A stretch of 64,000 nucleotides of DNA, from positions 1-64,000 of the forward strand of contig JBNKVM010000074.1 in the NCBI GenBank assembly GCA_050299175.1, in the 5' to 3' direction. This stretch comes from JAPHTQ01 sp050299175. GTDB taxonomy: Bacteria; Pseudomonadota; Gammaproteobacteria; Thiohalomonadales; Thiohalomonadaceae. Positions 24,208-33,310 of this stretch are shown one piece after another. How positions within the stretch are numbered: position 1 is the stretch's first letter; the number at the start of each line of letters is the position of its first letter. The translations under genes were made by a program, and so were the position numbers. The notes below the pieces were generated by a model. The model did no database searches, was not told the origin of the DNA, and saw nothing but the letters and a program-made list of their open reading frames with translations.

Positions 24208-25068
24208 GTGTTGTCGCTACTGCATACCTGTCGTAAATCGCTGCTACCCCTTTTGCTTGCGCTGGTTTCGCAATCGGCACTGGCCGAGATCGCCGATACC
24301 CGCTGGTACGATGTCGAAGTCATCCTCTTTGCCCAAACCAACCCGGATTACCGTACCTCTGAAACCTGGCCCATCGATTACACCCCGCCGGATATGGAAA
24401 ACGCCCGTGAGCTGCTTCCCCAGGATGTAGCGAAACGCGATCCGCTCCGCCCTACCGCATTCCGCCTACTCGATCCGAAAGAGTTGAATCTGGACGCCGA
24501 CGCCAGGCGTATCGATGAGGCCCGCGACCTGCAGCTACTGACCCACTTCGGCTGGCGCCAACCCGGACTACCGCAACAGGCGGCGCTGGCGGTGCGCGTC
24601 GATCAGCCGTTATTCGACCGTATTCAGGCCATGAATGAGGCCGCGGCACTGAGTGAAGGAAAACCCGTTGAAGTTAAAAGCGATGGGATGGAGATGGTCG
24701 AGAAACCACAGCTGGAAGGAACACTGCGGCTGATCCTGTCACGCTACCTGCACATCGAAACCGACCTGCTGCTGAAAGAACCCGTTGAGGGGCAACCGCT
24801 CTACAGCGATGCCGAACAGGCCAATGTGGTACTGTTCAGTGAACCTGCCATGGGTCCAGGCACCGCTGCGGGACAGGCACAACCCGATCTGTTTGCCATG
24901 GCAGCAGAGAACGCCGCGCAGGCCCCCTATCGGGTTTATTTCATGCACCAGTCACGCCGTATGCGTAGCAGTGAGGTGCACTATCTCGATCACCCGGTGT
25001 TCGGCATGGTGATCAAAGTTGTTCCCTACCAGCCACCCGAAACAGAACAGACGTCACCACAACAGTGA
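24208..25068 (+). CDS. csiV: CsiV-family protein
   Basis: A 286-residue exported protein with a GTG start 3 bp after the regulator stop. The signal peptide is about residues 1-26. The family marker WYDVEVILFAQT lies just after it, followed by a Pro-rich region and the C-terminal QSRRMRSSEVHYLDHPVFG motif. CsiV is a peptidoglycan-binding periplasmic protein described in Pseudomonas-type gammaproteobacteria. The close spacing suggests co-transcription with the two-component genes. Confidence 0.8.
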   Translation: MLSLLHTCRKSLLPLLLALVSQSALAEIADTRWYDVEVILFAQTNPDYRTSETWPIDYTPPDMENARELLPQDVAKRDPLRPTAFRLLDPKELNLDADARRIDEARDLQLLTHFGWRQPGLPQQAALAVRVDQPLFDRIQAMNEAAALSEGKPVEVKSDGMEMVEKPQLEGTLRLILSRYLHIETDLLLKEPVEGQPLYSDAEQANVVLFSEPAMGPGTAAGQAQPDLFAMAAENAAQAPYRVYFMHQSRRMRSSEVHYLDHPVFGMVIKVVPYQPPETEQTSPQQ

Positions 25069-25074
25069 TGCCAT

Positions 25075-25103
25075 AAAAAAGCCCGCATCAGCGGGCTTTT
25101 TTT
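25075..25103. terminator. Bidirectional intrinsic terminator
   Basis: GCCCGC / GCGGGC stem flanked by six A and seven T between the convergent csiV and phosphorylase genes. Confidence 0.95.
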
Positions 25104-25110
25104 CGTGGCG

Positions 25111-25854
25111 TTACGCAACTCTCGGCACGATATGTTCCAACAGGCGCCGGACTTCGGCCATCCCTGAGATCAGGTGATGCTCAATCATCTCCATGGTGAT
25201 CGCCCCATCGCCTCTCCCCGCGCCCATGTTCGCCACCACGGCGACACAGGCATAACAGAGCTCCAGTTCTCGGGCCAGCGCTGCCTCGGGCATCCCGGTC
25301 ATACCTACCAGGTCGCAACCGTCGCGCTCCAGTTTGTCGATCTCGGCGGCAGTCTCCAGGCGCGGTCCCTGGGTCGCGGCGTAGGTGCCTCCGGCAATCA
25401 GCGGCACACCGGCTTCATCGCCGCACATCAACAGTGTTTTACGTAGCTCTTCACAATAGGGCTCGGTGAAGTCGATGTGGGTCACATGACTCAACCCCTC
25501 CTCGAAGAAGGTGTTGATCCGTGACCAGGTGTAATCGACGATCTGATTCGGTATCACCAGCTTGCCCGGCTGCATGTCGGCACGAATGCCACCCACCGCG
25601 TTAACCGCGATCACCTGCTCCACTCCGCTCTCTTTCAGCGCCCAAAGGTTGGCACGATAGTTCACCTTATGCGGCGGAATGGTGTGGCCCGCACCGTGAC
25701 GCGGCAAGAACACCACTTCTCGATCCGCCACCTCGCCGAACACCAGCGGTGCGGACGGTTCACCATAGGGCGTGTGCATCACCTCGCGGCGGGTAATCTT
25801 CAGGTCTTTCAGTGACGTCAGACCGGTGCCGCCGATAATGGCCAGTTTTGCCAT
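25111..25854 (-). CDS. S-methyl-5'-thioinosine phosphorylase (MTAP family)
   Basis: A 247-residue purine nucleoside phosphorylase of the MTAP/PNP family II: GGTGLTSL phosphate loop, FLPRHGAGHTIPPHKVNYRAN, NAVGGI and VGMTGMPEAALARELE. In gammaproteobacteria such as Pseudomonas this length and type act on methylthioinosine in methionine and purine salvage; methylthioadenosine is the alternative substrate. The adjacent phosphoribosyltransferase fits conversion of the released hypoxanthine to IMP. Confidence 0.85.
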   Translation of the reverse strand: MAKLAIIGGTGLTSLKDLKITRREVMHTPYGEPSAPLVFGEVADREVVFLPRHGAGHTIPPHKVNYRANLWALKESGVEQVIAVNAVGGIRADMQPGKLVIPNQIVDYTWSRINTFFEEGLSHVTHIDFTEPYCEELRKTLLMCGDEAGVPLIAGGTYAATQGPRLETAAEIDKLERDGCDLVGMTGMPEAALARELELCYACVAVVANMGAGRGDGAITMEMIEHHLISGMAEVRRLLEHIVPRVA

Positions 25855-25870
25855 GAATACTTCCTCGTCG

Positions 25871-26425
25871 TTAACTGTTTTTTACTGCGTAGATACCCGG
25901 CGCGTTGCGCAGGTACTCTTTATAGTCCATACCGAAACCGAAGACGTAGCGATCTTCCACTTCGAGACCCACATAGTCCGCCTCGATACCGCAATTACGA
26001 TCATGTAGCTTCTGTACCAGTACCGCGCTCTTGACCGAAGCGGCGCCGGCATTTTCACAGGAGTGGACGATCTCCTTCAGGGTCAATCCTTCATCGAGAA
26101 TATCGTCGACGATCAAGACATGCCGACCTTCGATAGCAAAACGAGGCGTGACGCGCCACTCCAACTCGGTGCCCCCGGCAGTCTCACCGCGATAACGGCT
26201 GGCGTGAAAGTAATCGAGTTGCAACGGGAAATCGAGGTAACTCAACAAATAGCCTGCGGGAATCAATGCCCCACTCATCACCACCAGTACCAATGGATTC
26301 TTATCGCTGTATTCCGCGGTAATCGCAACGGCCATTTTCTCGATGGCGGCCTCGACCGCAGCACGATCATGCAGGCAATCCGCCTCACGATAAATCTGTT
26401 TGATGTGTTCTTCGGTAACGCTCAT
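25871..26425 (-). CDS. hpt: Hypoxanthine-guanine phosphoribosyltransferase
   Basis: A 184-residue type I phosphoribosyltransferase with the PRPP motif VLIVDDILDEGLT and an N-terminal regulatory helix region (EEHIKQIYREADCLHD). It converts hypoxanthine or guanine to IMP or GMP. The ATG at 26425 follows a GAGGAAC ribosome site that overlaps the nagZ stop; a TTG one codon earlier is less likely. It is 16 bp before the phosphorylase gene, forming a purine-salvage pair. Confidence 0.9.
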   Translation of the reverse strand: MSVTEEHIKQIYREADCLHDRAAVEAAIEKMAVAITAEYSDKNPLVLVVMSGALIPAGYLLSYLDFPLQLDYFHASRYRGETAGGTELEWRVTPRFAIEGRHVLIVDDILDEGLTLKEIVHSCENAGAASVKSAVLVQKLHDRNCGIEADYVGLEVEDRYVFGFGMDYKEYLRNAPGIYAVKNS

Positions 26426-26435
26426 CAATGGTTCC

Positions 26436-27482
26436 TCACAGATCGAGATCCAATGTGGGGTTTTCGTCCAGTTCCTGCATCGCGGCGATCGCCTGACGCC
26501 AGGCCGGATCCTTGTGCAATGCCTCCAGGGTCACCGGGTGACGACCGTGCAGTCTTGCCAGTCGTGCGTGCAACACCGGGGTAGGTTTGTAGTCGAGGCC
26601 GCGCAGGATCATTCGCGCCGCATCGGGATTGTTACAGATCAGCACCATGTCGCATCCAGCCGCCAACGCTGCCTCGGCGCGGGCCACATAATCACCAGCA
26701 ACACTGGCCCCTTCCATATTGAGATCATCGCTGAAGATCACGCCCTGAAAACCGAGGCGCTTGCGCAAAATCTGTTGTAACCAGAAGGGAGAGAAGCCTG
26801 CAGGTTTCTCATCCACTGCGGTATAGATGACATGGGCTGGCATCACCGCCGCCATGCCATTGGTGATCATCAATTCGTAGGGAGCGACGTCCTCGGCGAG
26901 GATATCTTCCAGGCGACGATCGTCTTCAGGGATCGCCTCGTGGGAGTCGGCCTCCACCGCTCCGTGGCCAGGAAAATGTTTTCCTGTGGCGGCCATTCCC
27001 GCGCGCTGCATACCGTGCATGGTCGCTGCGGCCAGTTCGGCAACGATATGCGGACGGCGGTGGTAAGCGCGGTCGCCGATCACGGCGCTGATGCCGTAGT
27101 CGAGATCGAGCACCGGAGCGAAGCTGATATCGACACCGATGGCGCGCAGTTCCGAGGCCATGACCCAACCGGCCTGCTCCGCCAGTTGGCGCGCACGACG
27201 ACGATCGTGTTCATAGATTTCGCCGAAACGGCGCATCGTCGGCAAGCGGGTAAACCCCTGGCGAAAGCGCTGTACCCGCCCCCCTTCCTGATCCACGGCG
27301 ATCAGCAATGGCGGGCTACGCAATGCGTGGACCTCGGCGATCAATGCGGCGACCTGTTCGGGACTCTCAAAGTTGCGGCTGAAGAGGATCACCCCGCCCA
27401 CCAGCGGATGCAGCAGGACCTCGCGCTCTTCGTCGTCCAACTGCGTACCGCGCAGGTCGAGCATTATCGGACCCAATGACAT
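26436..27482 (-). CDS. nagZ: Beta-N-acetylhexosaminidase NagZ
   Basis: A 348-residue glycoside hydrolase family 3 enzyme. It has AVDQEGGRVQR, the GH3 signature GKHFPGHGAVEADSH (catalytic His/Asp loop) and the nucleophile region VIFSDDLNMEGAS. It removes GlcNAc from anhydromuropeptides in cytoplasmic cell-wall recycling. The start MSLGPIML at 27482 comes just after the stop of the upstream L,D-transpeptidase and has AGGAAG upstream; an earlier in-frame start would overlap that gene. Confidence 0.93.
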   Translation of the reverse strand: MSLGPIMLDLRGTQLDDEEREVLLHPLVGGVILFSRNFESPEQVAALIAEVHALRSPPLLIAVDQEGGRVQRFRQGFTRLPTMRRFGEIYEHDRRRARQLAEQAGWVMASELRAIGVDISFAPVLDLDYGISAVIGDRAYHRRPHIVAELAAATMHGMQRAGMAATGKHFPGHGAVEADSHEAIPEDDRRLEDILAEDVAPYELMITNGMAAVMPAHVIYTAVDEKPAGFSPFWLQQILRKRLGFQGVIFSDDLNMEGASVAGDYVARAEAALAAGCDMVLICNNPDAARMILRGLDYKPTPVLHARLARLHGRHPVTLEALHKDPAWRQAIAAMQELDENPTLDLDL

Positions 27483-27483
27483 C

Positions 27484-27996
27484 CTATACGCTTCCTTCAA
27501 ATGGTTCTTCGGTAATCACCACCGGAATGCCCGGCGCCACCTGATCAAACAGCGCAATGATATCGTGATTACGCATCCGCACACAGCCATGAGAGTGCGG
27601 TACGCCCATCGGTTCCGTATCGGGCGTACCGTGGATGTAAATATAGCGACGCATGGTGTCGACACTGCCCAGCCGATTGTGGCCCGGTTCGCAACCGCTG
27701 AGCCAGAGGATGCGGCTCAAAATCCAGTCACGTTGCGGCGCACTTTGTCCCAGTTCGTCGTTGTAGATTTCACCTGTTGGGCGGCGACCGACAAACACCG
27801 TACCCGATTCGCAACCTGCACCGATCTTTGCCCGTACGATATGCCGACCACGCGGGGTGCAGTTGCTGCCGTTCTCCTCACCCGGACCGTTGGTGGCCGT
27901 GGAAACAGGCACATCAAACAGTACCGTGTCATCCTCCAGCAGTCGCAAGCGCTGCTCGGCGATACTGATATGAATCAGGCGCTCGCTCACGTCCAA
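27484..27996 (-). CDS. L,D-transpeptidase (YkuD) without signal peptide
   Basis: A 170-residue YkuD-domain protein with the catalytic motif HGTPDTEPMGVPHSHGCVRM (His and Cys present). No signal peptide or membrane helix is visible, so localisation is uncertain; family members of this short type occur beside nagZ. The enzyme class cross-links or anchors peptidoglycan. It overlaps the CYTH gene by 10 bp and abuts nagZ, so these genes are coupled. Confidence 0.85.
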   Translation of the reverse strand: MDVSERLIHISIAEQRLRLLEDDTVLFDVPVSTATNGPGEENGSNCTPRGRHIVRAKIGAGCESGTVFVGRRPTGEIYNDELGQSAPQRDWILSRILWLSGCEPGHNRLGSVDTMRRYIYIHGTPDTEPMGVPHSHGCVRMRNHDIIALFDQVAPGIPVVITEEPFEGSV

Positions 27997-28457
27997 TCCT
28001 TGTAAGGGTGTTTAACCAGACAGACGTTGTAGTAACGGGTATCGCCACTCACCTCTTCACCGATCCAGGATGGACGTTCGAAGGTTTCATCTTCTGCTGC
28101 CAACTCCACTTCGGCCACCACCAGACCGGCATTGTCACCGTCGAAGACGTCGATCTCCCAGGTGTGCTCACCATAGGGGACCAGATAACGAGTCTTGATG
28201 ATCTGCGGCTGTTCGCAAAGGGTATCGAGCAACTCTTCCGCCTCGTCCAGCGGGATCGGATATTCGAACTCCTGGCGATGGATACCGAGGGTGGCGCTCT
28301 TGATATTGAGGTTGGCCTGCTCGCCTTCGATGCGCACCCGCACCGAAGCACGCTCCGCACCAACGAGATAGCCCTGGCGAAAACGGGTGCCGCTATCGGC
28401 GATATCGCGCCAGCTCTCGTCGCGCAGCAGGAATTTGCGTTCTATCTCGGTTGCCAT
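27987..28457 (-). CDS. CYTH-domain protein
   Basis: A 156-residue CYTH/triphosphate-tunnel protein beginning MATEIERKFLL, the defining ExExK motif, with alternating Arg/Lys/Glu strands (RVRIEGEQANLNIKSA). Bacterial members hydrolyse tripolyphosphate or act as adenylate cyclases; the 156-residue stand-alone type is usually tripolyphosphatase-like. It overlaps the downstream transpeptidase gene. Confidence 0.88.
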   Translation of the reverse strand: MATEIERKFLLRDESWRDIADSGTRFRQGYLVGAERASVRVRIEGEQANLNIKSATLGIHRQEFEYPIPLDEAEELLDTLCEQPQIIKTRYLVPYGEHTWEIDVFDGDNAGLVVAEVELAAEDETFERPSWIGEEVSGDTRYYNVCLVKHPYKDWT

Positions 28458-28475
28458 GGCTGCATTGTCTCTCAG

Positions 28476-29807
28476 CTATTTTTTAGTGAACAGAGCTATT
28501 GATTCCACATGTGCCGTATGTGGAAACATATCCATCACGCCGACCTTTGCCAGAGTGTAACCATGTTCGTTGACCAATAGCCCCGCGTCACGCGCCAGGG
28601 TCGCCGGATTACAGGAGACGTAGACGATCCGTTTCACACCCAGTTTGGCGATATGTGGGATCGCCTCCATTGCCCCGTCGCGTGCCGGGTCTAACAGCAC
28701 CTTATCGAAGCCCTGCGACCACCAGGGTAACTGCTCCACCTCTTTCGCCAGATCGGCGACGTGAAACTCGACGTTAGTAATCGCATTGAGTTCGGCATTT
28801 TCCCGCGCTCGTTGCACCAGCAACTCCAGCCCTTCCACGCCGACTACCTCTCGAGCACGGCGCGCCAGTGGCAGGGTAAAATTACCGACGCCACAGAAGA
28901 GATCCAGCACCCTCTCGTCGGGCTGAACCTCCAGCAACTCAATGGCATAGGGCACCATCTTGCGGTTAATGTCGGTGTTTACCTGGGTGAAACCATTAGG
29001 GGTGAAGTTAAAACGCACGTCGAACTCGGGCAACGCATAACTCAACTGAGTTTGTTCGGGCCAAAGCGGCTCGACGGTGTCAGGGCCACCGGATTGCAAA
29101 AAGAAATGCAACTCGTGCTGTTTGGCAAAGGCGATCAATTTCTCCTGGTCCGTGGTAGTTAACGGTTTCAGGTTACGAAATACCAGGGCAGTTTGGTTGT
29201 CGTCCACCGCCACTTCGATCTGTGCGATCTCGCGACGCGCCTCCAGTGAGGCGATCAGGGTTTGCAGTTCCTGCAGATGTTCGCCAACCGTCGGATAGAG
29301 AATTTCGCAACGCTGCATGTCGACCACGTAGGGTTTGCGCTTTTCGCGGAAACCGATCAACGCACGATCTTTTTTATCCACAAAGCGCACACCCATACGC
29401 GCCTTGCGTCGATATCCCCAATGTGGCCCGGTCAGCGGCTGCAGTACTTCGGCGGGGTTTACCTTGCCGAGACGCTCGAAGTTTTCAAGCAGCACTTCCT
29501 GTTTGGCCAATATCTGCGCTTGCGCATCCATGTGTTGCAGGGCGCAACCACCGCAGATGCCGAATACCGCGCATTTCGGTTCTACCCGCTCTGGCGCAGC
29601 CTGATGTATCTCCTGCGCGACCCCGACATCGTAGCTACGCTTCTTCTCCACGTAGAGGAAACTCACCTCTTCGCCTTTCAGCGCACCTTCGACAAATACC
29701 GTCTTGCCGTCGATGTGGGCGACACCACGGCCGTCGTGTGAGAGATCGTCAATAGTGACTCTAACCGGATCGGTAGGGAGTTGCGGGCGTTTACGTCTTC
29801 TTGCCAT
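28476..29807 (-). CDS. rlmD: 23S rRNA (uracil-1939-C5) methyltransferase RlmD
   Basis: A 443-residue TrmA/RlmD-family enzyme. It has a TRAM domain (residues 12-70), the iron-sulfur cysteines Cys79, Cys85 and Cys88 (KCAVFGICGGCALQH) with a fourth near residue 165, a SAM motif (VLDLFCGVGNFTLPLA) and the catalytic YVSCNPATLARD. It methylates U1939 of 23S rRNA. It is convergent or co-directional with housekeeping neighbours. The 98-bp gap above it holds nothing recognisable. Confidence 0.95.
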   Translation of the reverse strand: MARRRKRPQLPTDPVRVTIDDLSHDGRGVAHIDGKTVFVEGALKGEEVSFLYVEKKRSYDVGVAQEIHQAAPERVEPKCAVFGICGGCALQHMDAQAQILAKQEVLLENFERLGKVNPAEVLQPLTGPHWGYRRKARMGVRFVDKKDRALIGFREKRKPYVVDMQRCEILYPTVGEHLQELQTLIASLEARREIAQIEVAVDDNQTALVFRNLKPLTTTDQEKLIAFAKQHELHFFLQSGGPDTVEPLWPEQTQLSYALPEFDVRFNFTPNGFTQVNTDINRKMVPYAIELLEVQPDERVLDLFCGVGNFTLPLARRAREVVGVEGLELLVQRARENAELNAITNVEFHVADLAKEVEQLPWWSQGFDKVLLDPARDGAMEAIPHIAKLGVKRIVYVSCNPATLARDAGLLVNEHGYTLAKVGVMDMFPHTAHVESIALFTKK

Positions 29808-29905
29808 AAATCCTCAAAACATAAAAATTCAGCGCAAAAATGCAGAGGTCGCAGATAGACCTGAATGAAGGCTTTTGCGTACTTCACATCTTCGCGGTGT
29901 GTTAA

Positions 29906-30799
29906 TTACTCAGCTGGGAAGACTCCGGTAGAAAGATAGCGATCGCCACGGTCACAGATGATGGTAACAATCACCGCATTTTCCACCTGTCTGGAAAGCT
30001 CCAGTGCCGCAGCCACCGCACCGCCGGATGAAATACCGCAGAAGATCCCCTCTTCCGCTGCCAGACGACGGGTGATGGTCTCCGCCGACAACTGATCCAC
30101 ATCGATAGTCTGATCGACACGACTGGCATCGAAGATGGTCGGCAGATACTCCTTGGGCCAGCGGCGAATACCGGGAATGCTGGCCCCTTCGGCCGGTTGC
30201 ACGCCGACGATCTGAATGGCCGGGTTAACCTCCTTCAGGTAGCGCGAAGTGCCCATAATGGTTCCCGTGGTACCCATGGCACTGACAAAGTGGGTGACCT
30301 TGTGATCGGTATCGCGCCAAATCTCCGGCCCGGTCGTTTCATAATGGGCCAGCGGGTTATCCTGATTGCCAAACTGATCCAGCACCTTGCCTTTGCCGTC
30401 GGCTTCCATCTGTTTGGCCAGATCACGCGCCCCTTCCATGCCCTGTTCACGGGTAACCAGCACCAGTTCGGCACCGTAAGCGCGCATAGAGGCACGGCGT
30501 TCGGTACTCATATTCTCAGGCATGATCAGGACCATCTTGTAACCCTTGATCGCGGCGGCCATCGCCAGGGCGATCCCGGTATTGCCCGAGGTGGCCTCGA
30601 TCAGGGTATCCCCAGGTTTAATATCGCCGCGCTTCTCCGCCTGTTGTATCATCGACATCGCAGGACGATCCTTCACTGAACCGGCCGGATTATTACCCTC
30701 AAGTTTTACCAGAATAGTATTACTGGTCTCACCAGGGAGCCGTTGCAGGCGCACCAGGGGCGTATTGCCGATAAAGGATTCGATGGTAGGGAATGTCAT
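29906..30799 (-). CDS. cysM: Cysteine synthase B (O-acetylserine sulfhydrylase)
   Basis: A 297-residue PLP enzyme with GNTPLVRLQRL, the PLP lysine in NNPAGSVKDRP, the EATSGNTGIALA loop and GISSGGAVAAAL. The CysM type can use thiosulfate as well as sulfide, fitting a sulfur-oxidising host. The ATG at 30799 with GGCGGAAGC upstream is preferred over an earlier in-frame start 9 codons upstream. Confidence 0.92.
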   Translation of the reverse strand: MTFPTIESFIGNTPLVRLQRLPGETSNTILVKLEGNNPAGSVKDRPAMSMIQQAEKRGDIKPGDTLIEATSGNTGIALAMAAAIKGYKMVLIMPENMSTERRASMRAYGAELVLVTREQGMEGARDLAKQMEADGKGKVLDQFGNQDNPLAHYETTGPEIWRDTDHKVTHFVSAMGTTGTIMGTSRYLKEVNPAIQIVGVQPAEGASIPGIRRWPKEYLPTIFDASRVDQTIDVDQLSAETITRRLAAEEGIFCGISSGGAVAAALELSRQVENAVIVTIICDRGDRYLSTGVFPAE

Positions 30800-30924
30800 G
30801 CTTCCGCCTATTGTGATTTTGGTCAAAGGATGAGTTTAAGGATTATAAACATCCTTGAATCGAATGACGATTAACACTAAATTTTATTGCAGAAGAACAT
30901 ATAACAACCACGAGGAACACAAGG

Positions 30925-31272
30925 ATGAGTTCAGAATTACCAGTCATCGATATGGACATTGCCCTGGAAAGGGCTGGCGGCAACGCTGACCTGGCCCGGG
31001 ATCTCTACCAGATGCTACAGAAAGAACTTCCAGGCTATCTGGAAAACCTTCCTGATCTGTTCGCAGACAACGACCTCACCAGCCTCACCGCCAGCGTGCA
31101 CAAGCTGCATGGCTCCGCGACCTATTGCGGTGTTCCCGCATTGAAAGAGGCGACGGAAGCCTTCGAATCCTGCCTCAAGCGCCGTGAAGCCGAGCACTAT
31201 CAAGAAGGAATGGATGCGGTAATGGATGCTATTCAGCGACTGTTGCTGCACCCCAAGCTACCCAATTCCTGA
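30925..31272 (+). CDS. Free-standing Hpt phosphotransfer protein
   Basis: A 115-residue four-helix Hpt domain with the phospho-acceptor histidine in VHKLHGSATYCGVPAL. Such proteins relay phosphate between hybrid kinases and response regulators, as in BarA-like pathways. No kinase is adjacent. An ACGAGGAACAC site precedes the ATG. Divergent from cysM with a 125-bp gap. Confidence 0.88.
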   Translation: MSSELPVIDMDIALERAGGNADLARDLYQMLQKELPGYLENLPDLFADNDLTSLTASVHKLHGSATYCGVPALKEATEAFESCLKRREAEHYQEGMDAVMDAIQRLLLHPKLPNS

Positions 31273-31275
31273 TGA

Positions 31276-31300
31276 CAGGCCGGGTACGCTACCCGGCCTG
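31276..31300. terminator. Hairpin between convergent genes
   Basis: CAGGCCGGGTA / TACCCGGCCTG, an 11-bp stem with a CGC loop, directly after the Hpt gene and before the convergent aldolase gene. There is no T-tract. Confidence 0.65.
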
Positions 31301-31317
31301 TCGGCGGCTCGCCATAC

Positions 31318-32367
31318 TCAGGCAATGGTGATCGTTTTGTCGAGATAGACGTCCTGAATACTGTTGAGCAACTTGACCCCGTCGGCTATCGGCTTCTGGA
31401 ATGCCTTACGCCCTGAGATCAACCCCATACCGCCCGCACGTTTATTGATCACTGCCGTTCGCACCGCCTGGTGTAGATCGTCCTTACCCGAAGGTCCGCC
31501 TGAGTTAATCATTCCCACCCGCCCCATGTAGCAATTGGCCACCTGATAGCGCACCAGGTCGATAGGATGGTCGCTGGTCAGTTCTGAGTAGACTTTTGGG
31601 TGGGTCTTACCGAAACCGATGGCGTTGTAACCGCCGTTTGTCGTGGCCTGTTTCTGTTTGACGATATCGGCATTAATCGTCGCGGCCAGGTGGTTGCCCT
31701 GCCCGGTCAGATCCGCGCTTTCGTGATAATCGGTACCGTCCTTCTTGAAGGCACTGTTGCGCAGATAGGCCCACAGCACGGTCACCATCCCCAGTTCATG
31801 GGCATGCGCAAACGCCTCGCTCACCTCCTGGACTTGCCGCCGCGATTCGGGTGAACCGAAGTAGATGGTTGCTCCCACCGCCACAGCACCCAGTTCAAAC
31901 GCCTGATCCACCGAAGCGAACAGGGTCTGATCGAACATACTCGGATAGGTCAGCAATTCGTTGTGATTAATTTTGACCAGGAACGGAATCCTGTGTGCGT
32001 AGCGGCGCGAGACCGAACCGAGCACACCAAGGGTTGAAGCCACCGCATTGCAGCCCCCCTCGATGGCCAGTTCGCAGATAGTACCCGGGTCGAAGAAGGC
32101 CGGATTCGGTGCAAACGAAGCGCCCGCCGAGTGTTCCACCCCCTGGTCCACGGGCAATAGCGACATATAACCTGTCCCCGCCAGTCGTCCCGTATTGAAC
32201 AGTAGTTGCATATTGCGCAGTACAGCGGGGGGACGCTCTTTTTCCACCATCACCCGACTGACATAATCGCTACCAGGCAGATGTAACATCGAAGCAGGTA
32301 TCCCCTTGCATTCATGCCCGAGCAGGTAGGCCGCCTCGTCCTCCAACATATCAATGATCGCACTCAT
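31318..32367 (-). CDS. fbaB: Class I fructose-bisphosphate aldolase
   Basis: A 349-residue DhnA/FbaB-type aldolase. Visible features include LPVDQGVEHS, the lysine-bearing VKINHNELLTYP and, near the end, NSGGPSGKDD. It interconverts fructose 1,6-bisphosphate and triose phosphates in glycolysis, gluconeogenesis or the Calvin cycle. It is a single gene with a GGAGAT site upstream. Confidence 0.93.
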   Translation of the reverse strand: MSAIIDMLEDEAAYLLGHECKGIPASMLHLPGSDYVSRVMVEKERPPAVLRNMQLLFNTGRLAGTGYMSLLPVDQGVEHSAGASFAPNPAFFDPGTICELAIEGGCNAVASTLGVLGSVSRRYAHRIPFLVKINHNELLTYPSMFDQTLFASVDQAFELGAVAVGATIYFGSPESRRQVQEVSEAFAHAHELGMVTVLWAYLRNSAFKKDGTDYHESADLTGQGNHLAATINADIVKQKQATTNGGYNAIGFGKTHPKVYSELTSDHPIDLVRYQVANCYMGRVGMINSGGPSGKDDLHQAVRTAVINKRAGGMGLISGRKAFQKPIADGVKLLNSIQDVYLDKTITIA

Positions 32368-32479
32368 ACCGATCTCCTTTTCATAATATCTTTGAAATCA
32401 TGGCGTTGTCGTCCATACTTGAAGCAATACCTCTAATTGGTAGAATTCATACAGACTACCCAAGGAACCGTTTCGACTC

Positions 32480-33265
32480 ATGTTTCGCACCACCCTGGCC
32501 ATCATCCTTTTACTGCCGACGTTACTTCAGGCATCAACCACGCTTACCGATCACGGTGCGCCTGCGCTGACCTATCGCGTGGCTACCATGGCGGTATTAA
32601 GGGAAAAACCGGATGGTCGCATTGTGGACATCTGGGACAGCGGCAGACTGTTCACATCAAATGTAGCAGAGGGCGGATGGGTCCGCGTGACCGGATATTT
32701 CCCGCAGGATCAGTGGCAACCGATAGCGGCTCCACTCTGGATAGATGCCCGCTACATCCAGGCGACCTATACCGACAAGGATCATCCTCCGCCGTCCAAT
32801 CGACCGGATGGCATCGTGCGCTACGTCGAGGTCAACAAATCCACTTTCGAACTGAAAGTTATCGAAGAGCGACAGCATCAGAAAAAGGTGCTGTTTAAAA
32901 CCCGTGTCGCACTGGGTATGGACCGCTGCCTGCCTGAAGAGAAAGGGGGCAGGTGTTACTACACCGAACCGGGTGAGTATCAGGTGCGATGGAAAGTGCA
33001 CGATCCCGACGGCATCGAGTGGTGTATCCCCAAAAGTATGGAGAAGGAGTATCCCCGTAGCATTGCCAGTGGCAAGCGCTGCTTCCGTGGCGCAATCGGC
33101 TCCTATGCTCTCAATATCGGCAAGACCTACGCCATCCACGGTACCAGTAATCCATCCAGCCTCGGCAAACGGGTCTCCCACGGTTGCGTGCGTACGGCTA
33201 ACCGCGCGGTGAAACTGATCTACGACCTACTGGATATCGGTGACCGGGTAGTCATCTACGAATGA
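32480..33265 (+). CDS. Exported L,D-transpeptidase
   Basis: A 261-residue protein with a signal peptide (residues 1-18), an SH3-like region (about 30-95) and a C-terminal YkuD domain (about 115-260). The catalytic motif AIHGTSNPSSLGKRVSHGC has both His and Cys. It probably remodels peptidoglycan in the periplasm. Extra cysteines (DRCLPEEKGGRCYY, EWCIPK) could form disulfides. Confidence 0.88.
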   Translation: MFRTTLAIILLLPTLLQASTTLTDHGAPALTYRVATMAVLREKPDGRIVDIWDSGRLFTSNVAEGGWVRVTGYFPQDQWQPIAAPLWIDARYIQATYTDKDHPPPSNRPDGIVRYVEVNKSTFELKVIEERQHQKKVLFKTRVALGMDRCLPEEKGGRCYYTEPGEYQVRWKVHDPDGIEWCIPKSMEKEYPRSIASGKRCFRGAIGSYALNIGKTYAIHGTSNPSSLGKRVSHGCVRTANRAVKLIYDLLDIGDRVVIYE

Positions 33266-33310
33266 CACGAGGATAATGGACCGACGTCATCCATAGTAAA
33301 GGATTGCCCG

